Below, piece after piece: positions 18,020 to 25,441 of a DNA stretch of 64,000 nt (positions are counted from its first letter, which is position 1; each line of letters opens with the position of its first letter). Location of the stretch: assembly GCF_001747095.1 (NCBI RefSeq), contig NZ_MDGP01000001.1:2153001-2217000 (forward strand), in the 5' to 3' direction. Position numbers and translations under genes: made by a program. The DNA is from Roseivirga sp. 4D4 (GTDB lineage Bacteria > Bacteroidota > Bacteroidia > Cytophagales > Cyclobacteriaceae). Under the pieces are notes generated by a model that saw nothing but the letters and a program-made list of their open reading frames with translations, was not told the origin of the DNA and did no database searches.

Positions 18020-21000
18020 TTAAGCTTCAGTTTTTTGTTTGTTTCTGATCTTGGTCATATACCACACGTTAGGGTTGACATTAATCTCTTCCAACACATG
18101 ATAAGCACGCTCTTCATTGACCACGCGCTCGGTAGCTCCTTCGCCATCCTTCTTATCCTCAATCTGCAGCATTTGAGAGATTTTAGAATTCTTATCATTC
18201 AAATCTCCAAATGTGATTGCATCAGACGGACAAGCTGAAGCACAAGCGATGCTGATTTCGCCATCAACCGGTCTTCTTCCTTCGCGTTTTGCAGTCAATT
18301 TACCAGCTTGGATACGCTGCACGCACATCGTACATTTTTCCATTACACCTCTTGCACGAACAGTCACGTCAGGGTTCAATACCATTTTACCCAAATCGTT
18401 GTTCATTGAAGAGTTCATATCGAACTGAGTATTATCGTGGTATTTGAACCAGTTGAACCTTCTTACTTTGTAAGGACAGTTGTTAGCACAGTATCTCGTA
18501 CCAATACATCTGTTATAAGTCATCTGATTCAATCCCTCTGAACTGTGAGTAGTCGCAGCAACTGGACATACAGTTTCACAAGGTGCATTATTACAATGCT
18601 GACACATCATTGGCTGGAAAGTAACCTCAGGATTTTCAGCTGCATTTTCCAGCTCCTTCTTACTTCCTGCAGGATTAGCTGCAGAGTAGTATCTGTCAAT
18701 TCTAATCCATGCCATTTCTCTTCTATTCAATACTTCCTCTTTACCTACAACAGGAATATTGTTTTCTGCCTGACATGCTACGGTACAAGCCGAACATCCA
18801 GTACAAGAGTTCATATCGATGGTCATCGCCCAGTGGTGGTTAGAGTACTCGTGACCTTTCCACAAGGTGATTTTCGAAGGTTTGATATACTTACCTTCTT
18901 TATAAATTTTTGGATGCCATCTTCCGGCACCTGCATCTTCTTTGTATTCTGAAAGCGTAGCTTCCTGGATTACGTTCTCACGACCCATGTAAGTCTGGTG
19001 AGTCTGCGTTTGCGCTATTCTATAACTTTCGCCAGTCGCTGTAACACTTACACCTGCAAATACATCCATGACATTGGCTCCATTGAGCTTTGTCATCATT
19101 GGGTATGCATTAACACCAAGACCATCAGCTACTCTACCAGCTTTTGTTCTTCCATAACCCACAGCCATACCTAGTGTACCAATGGCTTGACCAGGTTGAA
19201 CGAGCACAGGAACTTTCACTGTAGTTCCACCAACCGTCAAATCAACCAATTGCGTCTCACCTTCTTTCAAGGTGATACCCATTTCATTGGCATCAGCAAT
19301 CGACATGGTCAAGTAGTTATCCCAAGTCGCTTTTGTGATTGGATCAGACATTTCCTGAAGCCAAGGGTTATTGGCCTGAGAACCGTCACCTAATCCAATT
19401 TTTTGATAAAGTGAAAGCTCAAAACCGTTTCCACCTACCTTATAATTCTGAGCAATGCTCGTAGCCGCTGCATTCGCTGCCGCTGCATCGTAGCTCAAGT
19501 TTCTATTGCTACCACCAGTCTCGAATACACCATCATATAGTGCTTTATCCCAGAAAGTTTGGAAGCTTGAAGTATCTGTTTGCTTACCAAAGAAGTTTTC
19601 TCTCCAGTTATTCTGTAGGTAAGTATAGTACTCTACGTCCTGTCCAGCCCATTTCAAGAATGACTCTGGCGCTTGTCTTGTTTTGAAAATTGGAGAGATT
19701 GTTGGCTGTACCAAACTGTAATGTCCTTCTCTCAATTCTGCATCGTTCCACTGCTCTAGGTAGTGGTGATCAGGCGCAACATACTTCACAGCAGAAGCAG
19801 TTTCATCCATTCTATCAGAAGTAGAAATTGTCAAACCAACCTTAGACATGGCTGCACTTAGAGCGGCTGCTTCAGCAGAGTCATAAGCTGGGTTACAGTT
19901 GAAGAAAATGACCGCAGAAACAGATCCGCCATTCATTTCTTTCACTAGGTTACTCATGGCCTGATCATTACCTTGACGGTAGTAAACCGGTGCATTCGCA
20001 TCGATGGTAGTACCATAGTTACCCAACATATTGTTGATACCATTGATCAACACCTGAACCATTGGGTCATTAGAACCGCAAACCACAAGTGACTTGCCTC
20101 TATTTGCCCAAAGCTCATTAATGGCTTCAGCAGCATGATCAACAGCTGCTCCGCCACTTACACTAGCCTGACCTGCTTTTGCAGCAATACCATTATACAT
20201 GGCTGCGACCAAAGGTCCAACTTGAGAAGGTTTGATCGGTGTTCTATAATCAGCATTCGAACCTGTCAAAGACAAGTTTGATTCGAACTGATAGTGACGA
20301 GACATCTCTCTGTGATGCTCGTTAATTTTTCTAGTCTTACTGTACTGCTTGGTAAACTCGATTGGAGAAATCCATGTACCTAAGAAATCAGCTCCAACAC
20401 TTACTATTGTATGTGCTTTGCTGAAATCATAAGAAGGAACCATCGCTTCACCGAAAGATCTTCTATGTGCTTCAGAAATTCCGTATGCCGAAGCAGCGTC
20501 ATAAGTAACATGCTGTGCGGTCGGGAACTTAGCAACAAATTCTCCTACTGCTCTTTTTGTAGTCGGACTTAGAACAGACTGACTTACAATTCTGATTTGA
20601 CCTCCTTTAGAAGCAATATCATTTAACTGAGCAGTGATTTCTCTATCGACAGTCTCCCAGTCAGCATCTGCTCCATCTTTGGTAGGACCAGCAAGACGCT
20701 CCTTATCATAAAGTGAAAGCACAGAAGCCTCAACTTGAGCATTCGTACCACCCTGACCAATTGAGCTGTATTTGTTACCCTCAATTTTGATTGGCCTGCC
20801 TTCTCTAGTCTTAACGACAATGCTTACTGCATCACCACCATTGACATAAGTAGAAGCATAATAGTTAGGTACAGATGGATCTACATCCACCGGCTTGTTC
20901 AGATAAGGAATAGCTTTTCTAACGGGAGCCTCACATGCAGCTAAAGAAGCAGCAGCGATACCGAAACCCATTAGCTTTAAGAAATCCCTTCTATTACTAT

Positions 21001-21121
21001 TACCGTCCTGATCACTTACAGGAAGATACTCTGGAAATTCACCTTCGTTCTTCTTAACAAACTCAGAATCGTTCGTTAACTGCTCAATTCCTTTCCAGTA
21101 TGTTTTTTGATTTTCTTTCAT
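18020..21121 (-). CDS. actB: Alternative complex III subunit B, TAT-exported iron-sulfur protein
   Basis: 1033 aa. The N-terminal half is a molybdopterin-oxidoreductase-like domain that in ActB carries no molybdenum cofactor; the C-terminal part is a ferredoxin-type domain. A TAT-like signal, SNRRDFLKLMGFG, lies at about residues 42-54, downstream of a 41-residue leader, followed by AACEAP, a possible lipidation site. Four cysteine clusters are visible: CTGCSACTVAC, CQHCNNAPCETVCP, CIGTRYCANNCPY, and CTMCVQ plus CASACP, enough for four Fe-S clusters. It relays electrons from quinol oxidation to the ActA hemes. Confidence 0.96.
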   Translation of the reverse strand: MKENQKTYWKGIEQLTNDSEFVKKNEGEFPEYLPVSDQDGNSNRRDFLKLMGFGIAAASLAACEAPVRKAIPYLNKPVDVDPSVPNYYASTYVNGGDAVSIVVKTREGRPIKIEGNKYSSIGQGGTNAQVEASVLSLYDKERLAGPTKDGADADWETVDREITAQLNDIASKGGQIRIVSQSVLSPTTKRAVGEFVAKFPTAQHVTYDAASAYGISEAHRRSFGEAMVPSYDFSKAHTIVSVGADFLGTWISPIEFTKQYSKTRKINEHHREMSRHYQFESNLSLTGSNADYRTPIKPSQVGPLVAAMYNGIAAKAGQASVSGGAAVDHAAEAINELWANRGKSLVVCGSNDPMVQVLINGINNMLGNYGTTIDANAPVYYRQGNDQAMSNLVKEMNGGSVSAVIFFNCNPAYDSAEAAALSAAMSKVGLTISTSDRMDETASAVKYVAPDHHYLEQWNDAELREGHYSLVQPTISPIFKTRQAPESFLKWAGQDVEYYTYLQNNWRENFFGKQTDTSSFQTFWDKALYDGVFETGGSNRNLSYDAAAANAAATSIAQNYKVGGNGFELSLYQKIGLGDGSQANNPWLQEMSDPITKATWDNYLTMSIADANEMGITLKEGETQLVDLTVGGTTVKVPVLVQPGQAIGTLGMAVGYGRTKAGRVADGLGVNAYPMMTKLNGANVMDVFAGVSVTATGESYRIAQTQTHQTYMGRENVIQEATLSEYKEDAGAGRWHPKIYKEGKYIKPSKITLWKGHEYSNHHWAMTIDMNSCTGCSACTVACQAENNIPVVGKEEVLNRREMAWIRIDRYYSAANPAGSKKELENAAENPEVTFQPMMCQHCNNAPCETVCPVAATTHSSEGLNQMTYNRCIGTRYCANNCPYKVRRFNWFKYHDNTQFDMNSSMNNDLGKMVLNPDVTVRARGVMEKCTMCVQRIQAGKLTAKREGRRPVDGEISIACASACPSDAITFGDLNDKNSKISQMLQIEDKKDGEGATERVVNEERAYHVLEEINVNPNVWYMTKIRNKQKTEA

Positions 21122-21150
21122 TGTATATCAATCAGAAATCGTGTATTCAA

Positions 21151-22392
21151 TTAATAGTGGCACTTAGCACATTCCAAACCACCGATGTCCGCCACTTTCA
21201 TTGGCGTCTTCGAACTCTTATTATGTAGTTCTACAAGCTTGTCGTAGTAACCATTGCCCTGAGAATTAATATCAGTATTTCTATGACAGTCGATACACCA
21301 GCCCATTGTTAAAGGAGCATGTTGTTTTACGACTTCCATTTCCTGAATTTCTCCGTGACAAGTTTGACACTCTATCTCTCCCACCTTCACGTGCTGTGAG
21401 TGATTGAAATAGGCTAAATCTGGCAGGTTGTGAATTCTAACCCACTCAATTGGTTGCCCAGATTCTTGAGCAGCATAAAGTTTTTGAATTTCAGGCGAAT
21501 CTGTCTTCAAGTAGTTGTGACAGTTCATACAGATGTTTACCGAAGGAATGTTGGCAGACTTACCAATCTCTACTCCTGTGTGGCAATACTGACAAGCGAT
21601 TTCATATTCGCCTGCGTGAAGTTTATGTGAAAAAGCGATTGGCTGCTCAGGAGCATAACCCTGCTGAACACCTACCGTATAGAGTCCGTCAATTACGTTT
21701 TTCGCGGCTAAGGCAATCACCAGGAAAGTGATAATACCGATAACCGCAGGACTTTTTACGAAGGCAGATAGACTGAACTTTTCGTTAATAACCTCTTCGT
21801 CATCTTCAGAAATATCTTTCTTCTCAGCAGCGATTCTTCTCAGTACGCTAATGATCAGTCCAAGTACAATCAGAATGACCAGAAGTACAAAAACGAGCAC
21901 TCCGACCATTACGTTGAGATACTCTGCCGGTACACCACCTTCTTGTGCAACTGCGCCTTCTCCACCTGCGGCTGGGTCAACAACCTCAACCGGATTCTCT
22001 TCTACATTTCTAACATAAGCGAGAATTGACAAGATTTGATCGTTGGTCAGATCGTAAGCCGCCATCTGAAGCTTGTTGTACTCATTAAAGAGCGCTACTG
22101 CCTGATCGTCACCACTTTCTATCAATAGTGTCGAATTCTTCACCCATGAATAGATCCATTCTAATTCTCTTCTGTCATAGACACCAGCTAAAGCAGGACC
22201 TACTTTCTTACCCACCACATTATGGCAAGTGTTACAAGCATATTCTTCGAATAGTCCGGCTCCGATATTGATGATGGCTTCATCAGTTGGAACTGCATCT
22301 CTTTGGGCAAATAGATCACCCCCAGAAAAAAGAAAACAGCATACAAAGAGGCATGCTGTCGCAAATCGGACAATGGTTGTTTTCGCTACCAT
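21151..22392 (-). CDS. actA: Alternative complex III subunit A, hexaheme cytochrome c (monoheme plus pentaheme)
   Basis: 413 aa from the ATG at 22392; a GTG at 22413 is in frame but would put a less basic extension before the signal. After the signal peptide (ending LFAQ) comes a class I cytochrome c domain with CNTCH, then a transmembrane helix (about 165-188), a linker, a second helix (about 218-236), and a C-terminal domain with five motifs: CQYCH, CMNCH, CQTCH, CIDCH and CAKCH. Characterised ActA is pentaheme, so the N-terminal monoheme domain is an extra fused part. It is first in the operon, about 45 nt after the predicted transcription start. Confidence 0.94.
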   Translation of the reverse strand: MVAKTTIVRFATACLFVCCFLFSGGDLFAQRDAVPTDEAIINIGAGLFEEYACNTCHNVVGKKVGPALAGVYDRRELEWIYSWVKNSTLLIESGDDQAVALFNEYNKLQMAAYDLTNDQILSILAYVRNVEENPVEVVDPAAGGEGAVAQEGGVPAEYLNVMVGVLVFVLLVILIVLGLIISVLRRIAAEKKDISEDDEEVINEKFSLSAFVKSPAVIGIITFLVIALAAKNVIDGLYTVGVQQGYAPEQPIAFSHKLHAGEYEIACQYCHTGVEIGKSANIPSVNICMNCHNYLKTDSPEIQKLYAAQESGQPIEWVRIHNLPDLAYFNHSQHVKVGEIECQTCHGEIQEMEVVKQHAPLTMGWCIDCHRNTDINSQGNGYYDKLVELHNKSSKTPMKVADIGGLECAKCHY

Positions 22393-22442
22393 GTAAAATG
22401 TATTTTTAATCACAGATTAACTCAATACTGAAAATGTAGCGG

Positions 22443-22473
22443 CAAAGGTAGTATCGGAAGCCCGTATTTCAAA
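22443..22473 (-). promoter_or_regulatory. Promoter of the act-cox operon (TTTG-N19-TACCTTTG)
   Basis: On the minus strand TTTG (22473-22470) is followed after 19 nt by TACCTTTG (22450-22443), an exact match to the Bacteroidota housekeeping promoter pattern. Transcription should begin near 22437, giving a leader of about 45 nt to the actA ATG. Confidence 0.82.
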
Positions 22474-22750
22474 CTAAAACGCAAGCCCATTTTAGGGTCT
22501 AAATAGACATAAAAAGAAGTCTCAAAAATCTGTAAATCAATTATTTACACACAGATTAATTCATCAATATTTATTTAGAATCATTATAAATAGTGGAATT
22601 ACAACAACCTAACGCAACCATTTTGAGAAGGGAAAATAGACCAACCAAATTCACAAGAATTTGTTGCCATTTTCTAGTCAGTTTTTCAGGAAAAACTAGG
22701 GGTTTGAGGATTAATACCTTAGAACCTAAAGGCTTAAAAGTACTTTAATG
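22474..22750. other. AT-rich intergenic region between tRNA-Cys terminator and act promoter
   Basis: Apart from the promoter next to it I see no gene here. A weak hairpin (7 bp, A/T only apart from one G-C pair; AGTTTTT at 22680-22686 with AAAAACT at 22691-22697) is the only structure noticed. Upstream control elements of the respiratory operon could lie here, but none is recognisable by eye. Confidence 0.5.
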
Positions 22751-22787
22751 AAAAAAGCCCCAACTCCGAAGTTTCGGGGTGGGGCTT
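22751..22787 (-). terminator. Terminator of tRNA-Cys
   Basis: On the minus strand AAAGCCCCA pairs with TGGGGCTTT, followed by a T run. The upper part of the hairpin contains a 16-nt imperfect palindrome, CTCCGAAGTTTCGGGG (22764-22779), similar to the palindromes in the neighbouring tRNA relic and in RNase P RNA. Confidence 0.8.
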
Positions 22788-22792
22788 TGGAG

Positions 22793-22863
22793 AGGCGCTG
22801 AGCGGATTCGAACCGCTGTACGAGCTTTTGCAGAGCTCTGCCTAGCCACTCGGCCACAGCGCC
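22793..22863 (-). tRNA. tRNA-Cys (GCA)
   Basis: 71-nt cloverleaf. The acceptor GGCGCTG (22863-22857) pairs with CAGCGCC (22800-22794) with discriminator U. D arm GCCGAGTGGCTAGGC; anticodon arm GAGCT-CTGCAAA-AGCTC with anticodon GCA; T arm GCGG-TTCGAAT-CCGC. CCA is not encoded. A terminator follows within a few bases and a promoter lies at 22981-23011. Confidence 0.96.
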
Positions 22864-22920
22864 ATTATTTTAACGATGTGGCTTTTCGTTTTTCTTTGTG
22901 CAATTCAGGTGAGTACCACC

Positions 22921-22966
22921 TTTTGCAGTGCTTCCCGATGTATCGGGACCACTCGGCCACAGCGCC
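22921..22966 (-). pseudogene. Decayed tRNA-Cys copy with inserted palindrome
   Basis: Positions 22949-22966 repeat the 18 nt at the 5' end of the functional tRNA-Cys (22846-22863) exactly: acceptor strand and first part of the D arm. The D loop and 5' anticodon stem are replaced by a 16-bp palindrome (22933-22948). Sequence like the anticodon loop (CTGCAAAAG on the minus strand) resumes at 22928-22921, and no T arm or 3' acceptor strand follows. It lies between the tRNA-Cys promoter and the functional gene, so it is probably transcribed as a leader. Confidence 0.75.
22933..22948. repeat. 16-bp palindrome, NCCCGA-N4-TCGGGN family
   Basis: TCCCGATGTATCGGGA, a near-perfect palindrome (6-bp arms, TGTA centre), inside the tRNA-Cys relic. 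It belongs to the same pattern as 22764-22779, 38868-38883 and 38931-38946. Confidence 0.75.
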
Positions 22967-22980
22967 AGTTATTCAGTGCG

Positions 22981-23011
22981 CAAATTTATCAATAATCGTT
23001 AGCTGCACCAA
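22981..23011 (-). promoter_or_regulatory. Promoter of tRNA-Cys
   Basis: On the minus strand TTG (23011-23009), 20 nt, then TAAATTTG (22988-22981). It fits the Bacteroidota pattern and points at the tRNA-Cys relic and the functional tRNA. Confidence 0.65.
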
Positions 23012-23029
23012 GTTTTGAACGATTAAGTA

Positions 23030-23065
23030 ATAAAAAAGCATCCCGTTTTCACAGGATGCTTTTTG
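23030..23065 (-). terminator. Terminator of rpsA
   Basis: AAAAGCATCC (23034-23043) pairs with GGATGCTTTT (23054-23063) over a 10-nt loop; on the minus strand it is followed by a T run. It lies about 17 nt after the rpsA stop codon. Confidence 0.85.
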
Positions 23066-23079
23066 TCATTTATTAAACC

Positions 23080-25170
23080 TTACTCTTCAGTTGCTTCTTC
23101 AGCAGCGTCAGCTTCTGGAGCCTCAGCCTTAGGAGCTTCTTCTTTCTTAGCTTTAGTTGCTTTCGCGTCTGCTTTCTTCTTGTCAGCAGCTTTCTTCTCG
23201 TTAGCCTTCTTGGTGTTATCTTCCATCTCAGCTTTCAATGCAGAAAGTGCATCAAGATCTCCTAAAGTAGAAACTTCAGCATCATTGTTCTTCAGTTTCG
23301 CTTTTGCTTTAGCAGAACCACCTGACTTGGCCTTTCTAACAGGAGCCGCAGGTTTTTCAGGAGCAGTATGCGTATAAGTATGTGACATTACAATTCGCTT
23401 GTCATCCTTAGAGAATTCAACTACAACGAAATCTAAAGTCTCACCTACTTCTACATTAGAACCATCTTCTTTCTTCAAGTTCTTGTTCGTAGCAATTCCT
23501 TCAAGTCCGTAAGGCAATTCTAGAGAAGCACCTTTGTCATTTTTAGAAATTACCGTTGTCTTGTGAGCAGAACCTGGAGTGAATACAGTTTCGAAAGTAT
23601 CCCATGGATTCTCTTCCAACTGCTTATGACCTAGTGCCAAACGCTTGTTATCAATATCAAGCTCAAGTACCTGTACTTCAAGCTCATCTCCAACTTTTAC
23701 AAATTCAGATGGATGTTTGATTTTCTTAGTCCAAGAAAGATCAGAAACGTGTACTAAACCATCGATACCTTCTTCTAGCTCAATGAATAAACCGAAGTTG
23801 GTTAGGTTTCTTACGATACCTGTGTGGTTAGTACCAACACCGTACTTAGTCAATACATCTTGCTTAGTCCAAGGATCTTCAGTCAATTGCTTAATACCTA
23901 GAGACATTTTTCTTTCGTCTCTGTCAAGTGTCAATACAACTGCTTCAAGCTCATCTCCAACACTGATGAAGTCTTGTGGGTTTCTCAAGTGCTGAGACCA
24001 AGACATTTCAGAAACGTGGATCAAACCTTCAACGCCAGCATTAAGCTCAAGGAACGCACCATAATCAGCAACATTCACGATAGAACCTTTCACTTTAGAA
24101 CCTACTTCGATAGCAGCATCTAACTGATCCCAAGGGTGCTCAGTCAATTGCTTCATACCAAGAGAAATTCTTCTCTTGTCATCATCGAAGTCAAGTACTA
24201 CTACATTCACTTTCTCATCAAGGTTCAATACCTCAGCTGGGTCATTGATTCTACCCCAAGAGATATCAGTGATGTGCAATAGACCATCAACACCACCTAG
24301 ATCGATGAATACACCGAAGTTGGTCATGTTCTTGATAACACCCTCCAATACTTGACCTTTCTCAAGGTTCTCAAGGATAAGTGCTTTTTGCTTCTCAAGA
24401 TCTTTCTCGATTAGTACTTTATGAGATACTACTACGTTGTCGTTAGTGTAGTTGATTTTCACAACTTTCACTTCCATTTTCTTACCTACAAAAACATCAA
24501 AGTCTCTGATTGGCTTCACATCAATTTGTGAACCTGGCAAGAATGATTCAACACCGTAAACGTCAACAATAAGACCACCTTTAGTTCTTCTTTTTACGAA
24601 GCCTTCGATTACCTTATCATTTTCGCTAGCATCTTGGATCAATTCCCATGCACGTACAATCTTCGCCTTTCTTCTAGAAAGCACTAGTTGTCCTTGTGCG
24701 TTTTCTTGCTCTTCAATGTATACTTCAATCTGATCACCGATTTTTAAATCAGGTGTATCTCTGAATTCTGAAGAACTTACCAAACCATCTGACTTGTAGC
24801 CGATGTTTAGCACAATATCTCTTGGCGTGATCGATACTACAGTACCATGGATCACTTTCTTCTCCTCGATCGTATTTAAAGTATCGCCATATAGCGCCTC
24901 TAAATCTTCTCTCTCCTTGCTAGAGTAGCCTTCTCCAAAACCTTTAGTTTCAAAAGCCTCCCAATCAAATTCTTCTTGAGCGGGTTCAGCTTCTTTCTTA
25001 GCAGCTTTTTTAGCTGGTGCTTTCTTAGCTTTTGGTTTCTCTTCTACTACTGGAGTCTCTTCAGCAACTTCAGTTGCCTCTACTTTTTCCTCAACGGCTG
25101 GTGCCTCTTGAGTTTCCTGAGCAACTACAGTTTCCTCTACTGCTTCAGGTGCTTTTTTTTCTTCTGACAT
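23080..25170 (-). CDS. rpsA: 30S ribosomal protein S1
   Basis: 696 aa. Multiple S1 RNA-binding repeats occupy about residues 100-600; the best are VEGVIKNMTNFGVFIDLGGV followed by DGLLHITDISWG, and later copies with EGLIHVSEMSW and DGLVHVSDLSW. The N-terminal 70 residues are an Ala/Glu/Lys/Val-rich low-complexity arm and the C-terminus (about 610-696) is a Lys/Ala/Glu-rich tail, so it is longer than the 557-aa E. coli protein. S1 helps the 30S subunit bind mRNA leaders. It has its own promoter, terminator and a structured leader. Confidence 0.96.
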   Translation of the reverse strand: MSEEKKAPEAVEETVVAQETQEAPAVEEKVEATEVAEETPVVEEKPKAKKAPAKKAAKKEAEPAQEEFDWEAFETKGFGEGYSSKEREDLEALYGDTLNTIEEKKVIHGTVVSITPRDIVLNIGYKSDGLVSSSEFRDTPDLKIGDQIEVYIEEQENAQGQLVLSRRKAKIVRAWELIQDASENDKVIEGFVKRRTKGGLIVDVYGVESFLPGSQIDVKPIRDFDVFVGKKMEVKVVKINYTNDNVVVSHKVLIEKDLEKQKALILENLEKGQVLEGVIKNMTNFGVFIDLGGVDGLLHITDISWGRINDPAEVLNLDEKVNVVVLDFDDDKRRISLGMKQLTEHPWDQLDAAIEVGSKVKGSIVNVADYGAFLELNAGVEGLIHVSEMSWSQHLRNPQDFISVGDELEAVVLTLDRDERKMSLGIKQLTEDPWTKQDVLTKYGVGTNHTGIVRNLTNFGLFIELEEGIDGLVHVSDLSWTKKIKHPSEFVKVGDELEVQVLELDIDNKRLALGHKQLEENPWDTFETVFTPGSAHKTTVISKNDKGASLELPYGLEGIATNKNLKKEDGSNVEVGETLDFVVVEFSKDDKRIVMSHTYTHTAPEKPAAPVRKAKSGGSAKAKAKLKNNDAEVSTLGDLDALSALKAEMEDNTKKANEKKAADKKKADAKATKAKKEEAPKAEAPEADAAEEATEE

Positions 25171-25285
25171 GATAATATTGCCCTGTGATTACTTCCTTCA
25201 ATATGCAGGGCACATATTGGGGAATTTTTGGTTCTAAAAACTCTTCACACTTGTTGCAAAAAGCCGCCTCGGTCGAAACGGACTG
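25171..25285 (-). promoter_or_regulatory. rpsA leader with mutually exclusive hairpins
   Basis: About 110 nt between the promoter and the rpsA ATG. On the transcribed strand, hairpin A is CAATATG-TGCCCTG-CATATTG (25219-25199, 7 bp). Its loop, TGCCCTG, is exactly complementary to CAGGGCA at 25185-25179, 8 nt before the start codon. Pairing of 25218-25206 with 25185-25174 makes alternative hairpin B (12 bp with one bulged base at 25213), which would close the region just upstream of the ATG. A and B share bases, so they exclude each other, or A plus the loop pairing could form a pseudoknot. Confidence 0.6.
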
Positions 25286-25313
25286 CAAAGGTAAGAATTT
25301 ATTTTTTATTCAA
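25286..25313 (-). promoter_or_regulatory. Promoter of rpsA
   Basis: TTG (25313-25311), 17 nt, then TACCTTTG (25293-25286) on the minus strand; a second TTG gives a 21-nt spacer. Transcription should begin near 25280. Confidence 0.75.
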
Positions 25314-25441
25314 GCAACATTAAAGTAATGCTATGATCTACTGCACAATCTGTTGAGACATATAAACAGAAGAATTTCGAATTTTAAAGAAAAATATAAT
25401 TTTAAAAATATTTATTAACATATTTGTAAAAATCTATTCAA

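Noticed and set aside
22846-22966. 18-bp direct repeat of the tRNA-Cys end as attachment site of an integrated element
   Set aside because: The copies are only about 100 bp apart with no integrase or cargo between; a decayed tRNA copy explains it.
22779-23018. Plus-strand open frame of 79 codons
   Set aside because: It runs through tRNA-Cys and its relic on the other strand.
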